64,000 bases of DNA from Acridotheres tristis (lineage: Eukaryota > Chordata > Aves > Passeriformes > Sturnidae): NCBI GenBank assembly GCA_037013685.1, contig CM072894.1, positions 5,396,841 to 5,460,840 on the forward strand, read 5' to 3'. Below are positions 13,301 through 27,173 of this stretch, piece after piece (the stretch's first letter is position 1; each line of letters starts with the position of its first letter). Position numbers and translations under genes: made by a program. The notes below the pieces were generated by a model. That model saw only the letters and a program-made list of their open reading frames with translations, did not search any database and had not been told where the DNA came from.

Positions 13301-16300
13301 AACTGACAGCAGGCTTGATCTCCCTCTGAAAGATGCCAGAGTTTCCTGTTATTTCACCATTTCTCACAACTTCAAGCAGACCTTGGAACACAGTGAGCAT
13401 TAATACAGTTTGAGGTAATCTTGCAGTGCCTCTGTGAACAGAAGTAAAGGTTAAATATCTCCTTTTCAGGTGGATTCTAATCTAAATTACTTGAGAGCAG
13501 CACAGATTTGCTCAGGGAATGCTTATGACCCTCTCAGACACCTGGGGAGAGTCAAAGCAAACAGTTCAGTGAGAGAAACTCCTGACCTGCCTTTGATAAT
13601 ATACAGGTGAATGCCTCTCCTTACCTCAGTTCTTGCCTTAGCCCTGCCTTTGCTGCAGGTGTGCAAGGTGAAGTTATTGGTCTCCACCTGGAGAGATGAT
13701 TAACCCATTAAACACCAGCCTCTGAGCTTGGTCTTCCAACCATTAGACCTATCCATCCATCTCAAGTATAAACAGCAGAACTTGGGTACAGGACTTTGGG
13801 TGAAAGTCTTGCTAAAAATCAAGTAGCTGCTGTCTGCTGCTCTCCCCTTCCTCACAAACCTAGTTATTTGATTACAGGAGGTGGTCAGTAGGGTTTTCTT
13901 GTGGTAAGCTCCTGTTCACTGCTCCTAATTGCTTTCTGTTCTTTCACGACTCCAGAAATGTGCTTCAAGAGGATTTCCGGCCTGGCTTTCTTTTTTTTTC
14001 TTTTTCTTTTTTTTTTTTTCAGTCAAGCAAAGTGTATAATTTGAAAACATGAGACTTTGCATAACAATGACAATTAATTCCTGGCTGATGTTCTATTTAA
14101 TGAACAGTTCTGTGAAAAGGATAAACAGGGCAAGCCATCATATTTGGGATGGATTTTAACTGGGTAATTAGCAGCAGCAGCCGAAGGAAAGGTGTATCAG
14201 TATTAGCATGTATCAGTAAACTTGAAAGACTACTTTTCATAAAATATCTCCTTTCCAAAAAAAATTTCACATTTTGACACTTGGTGAAATCATTGTGTGT
14301 GTTACTATAGGGCAGAGCCAAGAGAATGAGGATATGAGAACATTCTCTTTTAGGATTTTCTTGCAGGATTCTTAACAGATGCTTAGTTTCAATTTCTTTA
14401 AGAATATTAACTTACATGGATTTGGGAGTATTGATGGAATAATAAGACTGTGTAGCCTCTTAAAAAAGACAGAAAAAAACCGGAGATAAGCTGATTTTGC
14501 AGATTTGCTTTCAAAACCATTTAATTTCATGATGTCAAATCTGTATTTTCCCTGACTGCTTTTGCTGTTTTCTCTAACTGAACTTGCATTCAAGCTGAAC
14601 ATGTTTTGGCTGCACATCTAGGAAACTGGGGTGCCATACCATGTTTCCTTAAAATGTAGTTTGAATTGTTTTTTTCATTTACGAAATGCTTGAAGAAATT
14701 AGAAATCTTGTGCCAGTTAAAATACAAGAGATTCACGGCGATTGATTTAGAGAGTTCTCAGAAAAGGGTGGAGAGGGGCTCGTGTAAGAAAAACCTCATT
14801 TTGGACAAAGTGAGAGTGTAAATGAGGTAGCAGCTCTGTTCTTTCGGCTTTTGATTGTGAGTTGAGCCAATATCTGAAACTCCACAGAGAGCACAAAGGA
14901 CAGTGTTCAGCTGGGCTCAGTGGCAGCATCCACAGGGGCTGAGTGATGTTTGAATTGTGCTGGTGATGCTCCTGTCAGGATGTTGTTTTGAAGTTTTGTG
15001 TTCTATGTAACTAGAACTGATGGTGAAGAAAGGCTGCCTATGGAGAGGCTCTTAATCCCAAAGATATGGAGACAATTAAACTTTTAGGGCTGAGAATTGT
15101 GATTGCACCCATGTTAGTTTAGAGCAGTGGTTGAAAATCAAAAAGCAGACATGTGCACCCAACATGGAAATATAGGTGAGATTGTCTTGGAAGTGATAAT
15201 GCAAAAAACCCTCAAAACAATACAAGCAAATGTCTGCAGAGTTATTAATGATTTTTTTCTGAAGGACAAAATTCAAGGGCACCAGACAGATCCACAGGAT
15301 TTACAGATCTACACTGTAATTGTTTTGCCACTGCAACCAACCTCGATATTCTTAGATTAATTTGTATTGAAAAAGGGTACTTTAAGTAATTGCAATAGAT
15401 TTGCACTAAAACAAATATTTATTTGGTAGAAATCGATGCATTTTAATTTGTGTGCTACATTGCAATCATGTGTCGTGTATCCAGACTTGTACTTTGGGCC
15501 AGTATAGGGGAATATGAAGAAACAAAACATGTTTTTCATTTGAACATCTTTTCTGCTTCATCCCTTTTTAATGCCTCTACCTCAGTTGTTCCCTCTTTTT
15601 TGGCTAATTCCTTTTCCCTTCCTATAGGATTTTACACGTTCTTTCCTTAAGACCTTTGTGTCAATTTGTGACTTCATTTGACATTGAAAATGTCTTCCAA
15701 ATATCACTAAGGAGACTTTTCATGTTTGTGCTTAGTGTGCTGGGGTGGTAATGCTGTGTCATCATTGTTCTGATAGGTAAGTGGCAAACTTTGAAAATAG
15801 CTTTTTTTTTTCGTGGTTCCTCATTTTGAGTGTGAAAAGTACACAAATGGTATTTTACACGTGTATTGTGGTAATACGTAGTGATAACTGAATTGAGGGT
15901 ATTTATGCCCAGTGAAGATGGTTCCTTGGGTTCCAAGCAAGATTAAGTTGCAGATGCCTAACCAATTAATTAGGATAAATTACAGTATCATTTAATAATC
16001 TACTCTTCCCTGGTGGAACAACTCTTGTTATCTGCCTTAAACAACTTGTGTTTTACTGAGTAGGCAGGTAGCAAATTTATCCCTGCAATAGATTTTCCTA
16101 CTGTAAGTTTCTTTATGTTTCAAGCACTGAGTGTCAGTTAAGGCAAGAGAATATAATGTGAGATCCATGTCCTTTGGATTTTGGGGGAACTGTCCATGTA
16201 TGGAGGCAGGCACTTTGCTCAGATGTGATGTTCATCTGAAAGTAAAGGATGATTGAACTGTTGAGCTGCTGGAAAACTGGCTTGGTAAAGGAATTAATGT

Positions 16301-16502
16301 CTGTCTTTGGATGCAATGCAAGTACTGCTCATGGGGGATGTTTGCTATCTCTGCCCTCAGCTAAGGGTGCCTGTGTGTCTGCACCCTGGCACTACTACAG
16401 GAGCTGGTGACCTGGAAGAGGACAAAATTCCTGAGACTTGTTATCTCTGTGCTTTCTGATAAGCAGAATGTGATGATCTCAGTGAAGTTCTCTGCCTCTG
16501 AG
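10396..16502. other. Non-coding stretch between LTR 1 and LTR 2
   Basis: No gene, RNA gene or clear repeat is recognised, apart from a T/C tract at 13987-14020. A 151-codon minus-strand open frame at 11336-11791 has no domain, signal peptide or family resemblance, and is treated as chance. GC content rises slightly around 13.1-13.9 kb without CpG enrichment. Confidence 0.55.
13987..14020. repeat. Pyrimidine (T-rich) tract
   Basis: There are 34 bp of T with four isolated C, on the plus strand. It could serve as a polypyrimidine tract, but the nearest downstream AG is in a CAG immediately after it with no donor in a sensible frame. It is therefore called simple sequence. Confidence 0.8.
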
Positions 16503-17173
16503 TGTCTTGGTTTGAAAGCAGGACCCTCTCTTGAAATGGAAAATATCAACCCCCTCCCTCCAAATTATTCTAATTTTGAAATTAAGGGGCTCTCAGGCAA
16601 AGATATGGGAATAGGAATAACAGTTCTTTACTAGGAAAATTAAAATAAAAATACAGCAATACAAAACAACAAAACACTGCCAGAGTCAGAATCCAACCTG
16701 ACACCCCATCAGTCAGTCAGGGTGTTGGTGCAGTCCCATTAAATGGTGGCTGCATCCTCCTGCAGTGACAGCTGTGGTTCTGGTGGAGCAGTGCTCCTGT
16801 AGAAGGTGCAGTTTTCCTCCAAAGGTCCAGTGATGATATAGAAGGGTCTGGTTTTCCTTTGGAATCCAGTGGGAAAAGTCTGCTCTGACGTTCCAGATCT
16901 CAGATTTTATCTAGGTAGGAAAGGCTTGGCTCCTCCCCCTGGCTGGAGCATCTCCCAATGGGATGATGGAATTTTATCAGTCAGGCACTGGGACCCGATG
17001 GGATGATGGAATTTTATCAGTCAGGCACTGGGATTCAATGGCTCATTAACAGGAGATATCTCCTGGAGGAAGGATGGGTTGTGGAAAAGATAAAGAACAC
17101 TGCCCCAGCTGGTTTTAACAGATAGTGATAGAGTTCATACTTTTGGTCACATCCTGTATTGCAACCCAAGACA
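16503..17173 (-). mobile_element. Solo LTR of an avian ERVL-type retrovirus, 671 bp
   Basis: The ends are TGTCTTGG and CCAAGACA, a perfect 8-bp inverted repeat. The same 5-bp target duplication CTGAG flanks both sides (16498-16502 and 17174-17178), and 5-bp duplications are usual for ERVL-type elements. Read on the minus strand, it resembles an LTR I know from songbird genomes (the zebra finch ERVL2-like group; name from memory, not checked). A TATA-like GATAAAAT lies at 16904-16911 (minus). An AGTAAA poly(A)-type signal lies at 16627-16632 (minus). The U3 part carries a 40-bp tandem duplication. No gag-pol sequence flanks it, so it is a solo LTR. Intact ends and target duplications suggest a moderate age. 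Confidence 0.9.
16958..17037. repeat. Two-copy 40-bp tandem duplication inside LTR 2
   Basis: Two 40-bp units, 16958-16997 and 16998-17037, differ only near their ends. They share words such as GGGATGATGGAATTTTATCA and CAGTCAGGCACTGGGA. They lie in U3, upstream of the TATA-like box on the minus strand, where retroviral enhancer repeats usually lie. Whether this copy is unusual or the duplication belongs to the whole subfamily is unknown. Confidence 0.92.
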
Positions 17174-18121
17174 CTGAGTTATAGGAAATCCAGTGTTAGT
17201 CTTAGGAAAGTGTGAAGGCATCTCTAGCACCAAGTAATGGGCCCAACCCGAGCTATGGACTAGGGATACTCAGCAGGAGCAGTGCACACCTGGTATGCTT
17301 CATGTTCAGTCTTAAACTTCACTGGTGGGAGGTTTCTCCTGAACTTGAAAATTTGTCCTCTCCATCTGGCTGGTCTATAGAAATGCAGTTTTTATGAGCA
17401 GAAGGAAAAAAGCAATTATTGCAAGTCTTTATAGGAAATAATTTAAGGGATCTTGTCACTCAATATACCTGCCACAACTGTCTTGATCTGTAAATGGGTG
17501 ACTTACTCCATAGGAAGTGCTTCAGTTCCAGTCTTGAGTTTCTAATTCCATATTCCTGCTCCCTTCCTGCATCTTGGGAAATACACTTGGTGCTACAGTA
17601 AATATTATGGATTACAGTAAACCAATTTAATTTCTGTGAGTCTGAGTCTCCTGATGCAGATGTTTAATGAAGTGAGCTGGTTCCCCACTGACTTTGCATT
17701 ACCATTTTGAGTAATTTTTCTCACTTGCAGTGCTTTTGTACAATCTCTTTGAAGTAAAAATAGCAACTGTCTTGTCTTGAGTTTTTCCTGTGCAGCATTC
17801 TAGGGAAATAACCACTTTAGTTCATACAAACAAGTTGATAATAGCATGGTGGTGGGGAAATCTGAAAACCAACATTAGGGCTATTTAGGAAGTGAAAATA
17901 TCCTGCTAGAATTTTTTTCAGAATTTTGGAAAGAAAAAAATGCACTAAACAAATGTGTTCTTAAACTTCAGTTGATTTTTTGTGGGGCAATAATCCCTTT
18001 TTCAGAACCTTTTCATGGACTGGTTTTACTTGTGTATTGTGACTCTCAAGGTTTGACAATTAGGGGGCAAACTAAATGTTAGAATTTTCAAATCTAAAAA
18101 AGATATTAACGTATTACTGTG

Positions 18122-18452
18122 GCACATATGGTGGGTGGGCCACCCTGAGTAAAATGATGCACTGGTAATTAAGAGCTTTATTAGTTGAAAGGATGCAGAG
18201 GCATGCTATAAAAAAGGCACTACTGAGGGTGGAAGCTTAAACTTAAGGTTTTCCTAGTACTTCATATTTATAGTTATTTAAACCAAAGCTTTATTTCTAC
18301 TGCTAAAAAATAGCACCATACCAATACCTTGTTATTGTTTATTGCTTGTATAATTGTTTTATGTAATAATTTGCTTCCCTTTTCCCATCATTTCTGAATC
18401 TTGTAAAAGTATCATCCATAAAAAAAGAACAGGAGCCAAAGGTTCACCTTGC
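18122..18452 (-). mobile_element. Possible decayed LTR (uncertain)
   Basis: Read on the minus strand, this interval has a TATA-like word (CTATAAATA, about 18265-18273). About 85 bp downstream is AATAAAGCTC (signal at 18178-18183), an LTR-like order. The plus-strand left edge begins TGTGGCACAT. However, no matching right inverted terminus or target-site duplication was found, so the limits are guesses and it may be plain AT-rich DNA. Confidence 0.25.
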
Positions 18453-18722
18453 CACTCATGGGTGTATTTATCAGGCCCTCAAAAAAGTCACTTACTGAGA
18501 CTTAGCTTTAATCAAAAAAATGTATAATCTATCTCTTGCATATTGGATGAACTCCTTCATCCCTTGTAGCTTCAGTGAGTGGGAGAAAGTGCAAGCACCA
18601 CTGGCTGCAGTGTTAAAGATGCTTTTAGCAGATAAAAAATTAATTCTGAGACAACATATGAAAGGCTGTAAACAGGAAAATAAAGGACTGGACTGACTAG
18701 CATAAATTAAGAAAGCAAAGTA

Positions 18723-18742
18723 TCTCAAATATATATTTGAGA
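18723..18742. repeat. Perfect 20-bp palindrome
   Basis: TCTCAAATAT is followed directly by its reverse complement ATATTTGAGA with no spacer. The core is an AT dinucleotide run, which makes such palindromes easier to arise by chance. Confidence 0.9.
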
Positions 18743-21700
18743 GAGAGGTTGCTGAAATTCCAATTCTTCTTCTGTCATGTATCTCTGTTTGATCTCCCAC
18801 TGCTGTGTGATCTGTTTGTACTCTGTAAGGTTTTTGTGGCTGGTAGATCTCTTAAAAATATCTACTAGTCTGCAATACTTGTTTTTACTCAATATTTATG
18901 CTATTGCTTCATTCTCTGAATACTCTGACTTGCATGCTCAAGTTTGCACAGCATGGAATTCACCTCTTCCACTGTATCCCATGTGCGATGAACATTTTAG
19001 TTGCAGCTCCTGATTTTTCATTTCACTCAATTGTTAAAAAAAATATTGATTGAATTCTGTTTTATTAAGCTGGAATCTGGTATTCAGCCTTGGCCAAATA
19101 AGTAACTGGAGAAGAGGGCCAAACCAACTTTTCACAAAATTGCAGAATTAGGTTTTTCTGTTCATCAGTTCCTTTTTTTTTTTCTAATTTTTAAATTTTT
19201 TTTTTGCAAAACTCCACCCTCTGAGGCAGTTGGCACCTACTTAAGCAAGCAAGGAAATACTGGGAAAACTCTCTGGCATCATCAATGTCTTTGCTAGGTG
19301 GTATTTTCCTACAAGTTGGAGGAACCAAGAAATTTGACCTAAAATTGGGCATTCCATACCCTGGAAAGATACAACTCATCTTAAAAAGTATGTTCTAAAA
19401 GTTTCCTCAGTCAGGCTCCTGACTCTGGAGGTTTCCTGTAGGTAGCTGGAGGTGTTCTTACAGACAAGCAGCTGGACACAATCCAGGTTTTTAGGGTTTT
19501 TTTCCCCTCTGGCAATGCTTTGAGCAGATTCAGAGATAACAGAGCCAAGTTGTGGCATCTCAGCACACGTGCAAGGTTACCAAGTGTATTTGCCTTTTAT
19601 TGGAATGATTTAAAAATGAGGACTTTCAATGGTATAAATACCATCCCTTTGGGAAGGCTAAAGCTCATGCATCCTATATTGATACCTGCAGGCAATCCCC
19701 CATAAATTTGTTATCTTGTGGGGAAAAAACTGTTGAACTGAGTTCAGCCAGGAGAAACTAGTGATTCTGGGGAAATATTTCCTGCAAAGCAAGTTAACAA
19801 ACTCAGAAACTATTTTTTGATAAATTCCAAGGCTTTTTTTTTTTCCTGAAAAATGCAGGCTTTACATATAGAAGCATATAAAAATTCACTTAACTATATT
19901 TCAGGATTTGCAAGAGACCTTAGTGGCCTTTGAAGGGAATGAGTCTTTAACAGGATTTAATCAGCAAAATTCAGGTTCTCTGAGCTCTAGGAATCTTCTG
20001 CAATTCTTTTTCTCTCACAATATCAGGTGTGTCTGATGCCAAGATGGGTAGTTCTGCTTCCCTAAGGAAAATACACTAGAATCTTTATGTTGAAGATAAA
20101 TCTGATAAATCATAAGATAAATCTGAAAGACAATTCCTTGCTCTAGTATCTTAATGCTTATTCTTCTGTTTTATTTTCCTGTCAACCATATTCAGATGAA
20201 AACCTACCTCCAGTTCTAGTAAGGGCTAAAAGGAGTATTAAATGCTAGGCTGAAGTCTACATGGAGACTGCTATTGCTTCTGACAGCAAACTGGTGCCTT
20301 TCCAGGTAAATTTCAAGTAACTAGCTAGTTCATTAAGGTGCTCAAGTCACCTCATCTTAGAATATTTGATCTCCAAAATGAAATAACCCTTCATTTTCTT
20401 GTCACTGAGTGTATTTGATCACAATGCTTGAAAGTGTATGATTTCAAAGCAGACATGTCTACCTCAATTACTGTCCTTCTGAACTTTTACTGTTCCCTCT
20501 ACTAGCAGATTAAGCTATTTAAATGTGTGTTCTTTGCTATTGATTTAAGTGGAGCTTTATTGTAGAGACCTGGTTTTTGATAGCGAGTGTCTAGGAGTCA
20601 TCTCAAATATTTTTTTTTGTTTTTGATGTAATACTAGAAAAGTGGAGACGGGCATGAACATAAATTTCAATGGTTTGGTTCTAATTTTGTTCAACAAATC
20701 CAACAGCCCTTTTGGAGACTGGTGACTTTGCTGTGCTGTTGTAGGCACAAGGATATTTTCTGGTCCAACCTAAGCCCTGTTGGAGAGCCCAGGCTCTGAG
20801 ACACACGGGAGGGGATGAGGATCAGAGCTGACAACAGATGCTGTTGCTGTCCCCAGCCATTTGCTGCGTGGTTTTGATGAATGTTTCTGACCCCAAGGCA
20901 GGGATATCTGCTCTGAAGAGCAGCAGTTTTCAGTCTGGCTTGGTGTAGTAATGAACTTGTGCTGTGGTTTGCCTTGCACCACGTGAGGTGATGTGAGAGG
21001 GGAATTCTGTCCTTTATGAAGAAAGGAAGAACAGGACAGCCTTTGTCTGCAGCTATCTGATCTTACTCTTCCACTGAAACACAGACTAGCACCTGGAACT
21101 CGTAGAGCCTACAAGATTTTTAGCTTTCTTAACAAAAATCCAAAGGTTTTTACAGCTGCAGCTGTTGATAAGAAGATACATTATGCATTGTCGTGCATTA
21201 TATTAAATGTCTCCTTGCCACTGTACAACAAATTTGGTTAATTATCTGAAGCTTCCAAAACTGGTTTGAAATTGAAGAAACTCTTTCCTCAAATACTTTA
21301 TTAAAATAGTTTAGATCTCCATTGACAAAAATATGTGAATGTAGTATGCAAAGATGGGTCCATACACATCTGTAAAGGAGGACTAAGTGGACCACAAGGG
21401 TACACCTCAAATAGGGCATCATCTTCTGAAACTTTCTGGGCAAATTCAGGGCTTTTCCAAATGATATAAATGACATTGTTTATAACACATGCAGTGTGTT
21501 TCAGTTAGGGTTTATCATGCTTTTTTACCTCTTGTAGTACAGCTTACTTTCCCTCTTCTTATCTGGATGCTCCTTTTTCAATGAATAGCATTCAAATAAT
21601 CTGAAATGCTTTTAGTAAGTTTTTTGGTCCTAAAACTCAATGGGAAATAATAGTTAAAGTAAAAGCAGAGTATGAATTTATTTAGCTATTTTTTCTTGTC

Positions 21701-23750
21701 TGGGGATGACTGATTAAATTAGGTGAAGATAATGTCATTTACATTTGGTGCGTTTTCTTCTTTGTCAGTAATTTTTCTCATTATGTCTTTTCAAAGGCTT
21801 GAGTAATTATGCAAAACACAGTTAGAATACAAATCAGACCTATCAGAAGAGCCTTATTTTTAATTGGTGATGATGATTTAATGAATACTTTAACACTCCT
21901 TTATTGACTTTATGTGAGCAAACCTGTATTCACTTCTAGCAGTCTAAAATTCTGAGCATTATTTCACTTCACGTGCACACACATAACTTAACACTGGTTT
22001 TGCATGGATGTGAAACTTGTAATTTGTTTTGAAATACTTATTAGTATTGCATTGAATTGCATATTGAATTGCACAGCCTTCTTCAGCCAGTGCAGGATAG
22101 AACTTCTGAAGATTTAATGAGATTATGATACCTTTTAGTGTCCTCAGATTCAAAAGATTGTGCATCATTGTCCAAAATACTGCACGGTCACTGAATATGT
22201 CATACATGGTAGTGTAATGGACAATCATATGAGGCATGTGTAAAGCTTAAGTGAGCTAAAATGAGAATGTGGGCAGTTTTGGAGCATATAACTCCCAGGT
22301 TGGTGTGTGGGTGTGAATTAGAGATGTTGCATTAACCTCTTTGCTGTTCAAACTGTGCTGCACTATCAACTGCACCTTGAAGGATTCAGCTGGGAAGTTA
22401 ATTATGTCAATTTAGTCTCTTGCTTCATCCCCACTGAGGCTGATATTCAATGCAGTACTGCGGCAAATAAGAGTTTTACTGGCCTCCAAAATTGCTTCTG
22501 GAATCAAGAGCAGGAGAAAGACATAGGAAAAAATGTAGGAAAGACTGGGTCGAAATAATAAAAACACTGTCTAAAAACCCTAATGCTGTTATGAAAGAAT
22601 AAGACTTACCTTGGTCTACTCATATCTCTGGATTCCACTTGGTAGGTAGAAAAGAAGTGTGTAATATTTCATCACTAGGAAATATGGCAAACACATTACT
22701 ATTGTCTTTTCTCCATTGAAAGGAACTTCAGTTTTCTTAACTGCACCACTAATCTTTATCAACTCTGTTTCAATTCTATTACAGTTATTCCTATTTCATG
22801 CTGGTTCACAAGTCTTAAAGCAGAAGTTTTGCTTTTGTTGCTGAAGGTTCTTTGTCACAAACCGCGGAGGTACAAAAGTTTCCTGTCTATAGAGCTAGGT
22901 CTCATTTATCTACAGTTATCTATAACAAAGGTGCCTCATCTGAACAGCACACGTTAAATATGTATAGCACATCAGAATACAGATGTGTTACAGGAGGAAG
23001 GGAGTCTGTGTCACGCTGCTGGAAATCATCTGAGCATCGCTGATAAGTGAGACGCCGCACAGCCGCAAGGCCTGTGTGCAGTGGAGTGTTCTGCTTGCTG
23101 TTCATTCTGCTCCTTGTTGTTCAAATACTAAAATCTCTACCAGTAAAATATGCTAGACTCATCTCACTGAATGCATAATAAAATGCTGTTTCTTTATGGA
23201 GAGGGTTTCTTACAGCGGATAATTTTGACTTTGTGCTGGTTGCGCTAGCAGTGAAAGAAAAGTTTGGCAAAATTATACTGGAGTACTGAGGTTGTAGTTT
23301 TGATTTGAAAGATCAAAGCAGATCTGCTTATTGCTTATTTTGTTGTACCCCAAATGAGAGTTTGGCAGAGATAGAGGTTTAATTAAATGCAAGCACAAGA
23401 ATGCTGTTAGACTCCATCAGTAGAGTTGCTGTTGTGGAAAGCTGATCTGTAGTTGTGTGTACCATACTTGTGTTACATGAAATAATTTGAAGGCATTGGC
23501 CTTGGAAAACTCTGTGGGTTGCTTCCAGCCTTTCTTTTCTCTGTGCTTTGGCCCTCCTCTATAACCTGTGTCATGCAGCTGAGAGGAGGCAGTACAAATG
23601 CTGCAAGTCTGTAGCCCTTGTATGGTGCCCCTATGGTTTTGTCACATTTGGGAGTCATAAAGGACATAAAATATAGAGAAATCCAGGCCTGGTGAGGTAA
23701 TGAAGGTGGAGAGAGGCACGTGGAGATGCACAGGCATAAAGTGCTATGGG

Positions 23751-23785
23751 GTCTGTAAGTGACTTGGTCATGGTCATGCAAAGAG
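23751..23785 (-). mobile_element. Possible MIR (CORE-SINE) scrap
   Basis: Read on the minus strand, the segment carries CCAAGTCACTTA preceded by a TGACC word. By eye, about 19 of 23 positions agree with the conserved MIR core around its GACCTTGGGCAAGTCACTTA block. Sequence on either side does not extend convincingly. MIR relics exist in birds but are old, so this may be chance. Confidence 0.3.
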
Positions 23786-26700
23786 ATGCAACCCCCCCAG
23801 ACCTGGGCAAAACTCGCTCTAAGAACAAAACAATAGCTCCCAACATCCATAAAGTATCTCATGTAATAAATCTGGATGTAATGTGAAGCTGCAAACTGAT
23901 GGAGAAAGAATGACTATAAAAATATTAGCAAACATATACTAAAAAAACCTGCCCTGAGCTCATCCCAGAGTGAGGAAGAGGAAATCGTCATCATGAGCAT
24001 CTTGCTCCCCTCAGCCAAGTGATGGTGGCAGCTCTGCAACCACATCAAGGTTAGGATGTAAATCCTAGCTGAAAGACTCAGAGTAGCAGGGCAAGCTAAC
24101 ACTAGAAAGGTAAATATTTTTATATGCACAATTTTTTCTCATTCTTCTTTCTGTGTTAGTTAATTTCAGCTAATAACAATGACTGTTAAATTATCAGCTA
24201 GGCTGAGAATAAACTCTTGGTTTATGTGTTTTTACATATCAATGAAACATGTTCTTCTTATTTGTCTACAAAGTAGAGGCTTAAACACAGAATAAGGCCT
24301 CATTTTTCGGGGGAGAACCTCCCTTGGATTTGAAAGCCTTTTGAAATCTCTCTGCTTTTGTGCTCAGAAGGAATGCCAGGATGCAATCCTACAGTTCCAT
24401 CTTAAAAATCAGATGAATAAGCAATCAGCACTCATGAATATTATACCAGAACCACATATTGAGAATAAGAGTAGAGATTCAATACTCAGTGCTTCTGCAC
24501 AGAGGTATTTTGCAGGAAATCTGCATCATAATGCATGACTTCCTATTGGATTGGATTTAATAAAACAAACCAGAGGTTCAGCATTTTTTTATAGACTCCA
24601 TTTTCAGTGATGGCTGGATTTATTTCTGTCTAAAAATAACATTACTCTGCAGCTGAGCAATAGAGAACATTCTTCCAGTTACTGCAGCATCAGCAGTGCT
24701 CTGCCATCTATTTTCTGGCATGTGTGTTGAAATGATCCTTTTGTGAATCTAGAGATGTGTCAGTGGCACTGAGAATAGTAGGGATGGACGTGAGCCATAA
24801 ACCAAGAGTTAGACCCTCCCTTGATTTAAGAACACTGCTTTGTGTTTGGGCAGGTCAAGATCCTGGCATCAGCCACTTCTGACTTTGAATCTTTGGCTTC
24901 ATTTGGAGAAAGCAATTTCTTCTGTTATGGTGAGTGAAAAGAAGTGCCAAGAGATAAGGAGACTCCCACACTGATATGGAGTGAACAGAATCTAAAGAGA
25001 GGTTGCTGTTTATGTTGTGGTTGTCAGCTTGGTTTGGTTCAGTATGAGAATAGTTTTGTTTTGCAATCGTGTAACTTCTATATAGCTGAATGATTTCATG
25101 ACTGATGGCCAGGTATCAAGAAGAGCAGGTGTGCAAATAGAACCATATCTAGAGCTGGGGATTGTTGGGGTCGTTGCTTTATAACTTGACTCTGATTACC
25201 CTAAATCCTAAGTATGTTTTGAATTTTGCAGCTGGAATTCAGTCCTAAGCAAAAAGCTCTAGTACATTGATAATAAAATTTATTCAGACATCTGCTAGCT
25301 CATAGGTCTGATGTTGCACATACCAAGGAAAAGAAAAACCATTATCACAGTGCTCTCAAATATTTGGTTTGTGCCATATCCTTGGAGAGTGCTAAAAAAT
25401 CTGGTTGGGAATCAGTTGCCGAATCACTGCATTTCTTTAGACCAGTTTATTCAAATATGCTTGGCTGGGAATATTATGGATTAAATGGTCTGGCTGAGGA
25501 GTAGGTCAGTTGCCCCTGTCCTTAGGATGGAGGTTTCTGTTGGGGACATCAGAGCCCAGGGTGTGATAATTCTCTTGCCGTGTGTGTGTGAGAGCACGGA
25601 GTCCATGATTTGTGGTCCTCTATATGAACTGAAAAACAACTTTTATTTCTTTTATTCTATAGTTAAATCACTTGTTTTATCCAATTTCTCCTGATATGTT
25701 CTTGTGCCAAAGCAGAATCCAGCCCAGTCTTTTTAGGGTTGGGCTTTTTTCCACCCTCTTTTTTATGATTGTATCTCTCAATGCTGTTCCAACAACGTAT
25801 CAAACCAGAACCTTCTCTTTGTAACCTAGTTTGATGACCCAGCTATTATTGGAAGATAAGTCAAAACCTTTTTCCCTCCTTGACTGCATTTGTATGAGGT
25901 CTGAAATGCCAATAAGCATTAAAACAAAAATTTTAATTGAACATGGCAGGGGAAAACCTGAAAAAGTATTGAGAGGACCTGATTTTTGGCAAGTTGAGAG
26001 TTTCTCGGGATGGGGGCTTGTAGCACACCTTGGGGTGGGGACAGGGGAGGCAGAAAGAATATAAATAAAATAAATAAATCATTACTCCTATATTATGTTA
26101 TCTAAGAGGTTATAACCCTGAGAGTAGATTAGCATTCTGTGTCAGGGAGAATAGGTTCACTATATATAGCAATATACCTCACAGTTTATAGTGTTGATGT
26201 GTGTAATGAGCTGGAGCAAACTCTACTAAAAAGAGCATAAAAAGAAACTCCTAACCTGTTAGATTTAAATCTGCTAATATTTAATGTGCACTTCATCTGA
26301 CAGGTTGAAGTAAAGCCCTGGTGATATGGAGTTGTAAGAAATGAATAGGTTATTGTGGTGCATGGATTCATCTTGCTTTTAATCAGAGAAAAAAATAACC
26401 TGGTCCACAGCTTAGCCTGTTGACAACAGGTATAATGCATTTGTGCCTGACACTTGCATTATCTTAAATATTAATATACATATCAGGAGTAATATCTTCA
26501 AGTGAAAAGTCAGGAAAAGGAGATGGAGAATAGCATGCAGTATATTTTTAAACAAAAAATAGCATTGCTTATGACCTATTAAATATAACTTGTTATGTTC
26601 ATGTGTTGCATCTATAGCCTGTGCATGAGAAGTGTGGTGGGTAATGTGGTGGTAGAAACATCACTTTGGGTTCACAGCAAACTTTAAACAGAAAAATATA

Positions 26701-27173
26701 TAATTAACATTCAGGAACCACATGTGCATGATACCTTTTCACAAAGCAGTCTGGATTATACTATTTCTGAATGACATATAGCAGTAGCCTGTCCCCTGCT
26801 TTTGCAGCTGCTCTGTCACAGAATGAAACATGGAAAGCTTCATCATGTTTTCTGCTCCTTAGGACTCCCCTGAGGCTGCTGTGCTTGTATGCCAGAGCCC
26901 TCGGTTGCTTTAGGAATCCAGATCAGGAGGAATGTGACTTCCTGCAGTGGTGTATTTCTGCACAAAAGGGATTCGTTTGAGGGGAGAAATCTCAGTGCCT
27001 GGTAACATTTCTTCAAGTAGAAATTATGTCAAGGTCGCACAAATGGTTTTCCTGATATTGCGGCTCCAGGCAAATGGTCACACTCAGCTCCAGGTGAATT
27101 GCTCTGTAAGGTGCTAGAATTGCTCTTAAAAAATAGAGCTTACTTAATTAAATACGTTATCTTTGTATGCCAA
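23786..27173. other. Non-coding stretch, no gene seen
   Basis: It is AT-rich with no recognised exon, RNA gene or repeat. Reading frames here reach at most about 85 codons and have no family resemblance. Confidence 0.55.

Larger units (their letters stand above)
17179..23750. other. Non-coding AT-rich stretch, no gene seen
   Basis: No exon or RNA gene is recognised. A possible decayed LTR lies at 18122-18452 (listed separately). A perfect 20-bp palindrome lies at 18723-18742. Open frames are all under about 105 codons and lack family features. Confidence 0.55.
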
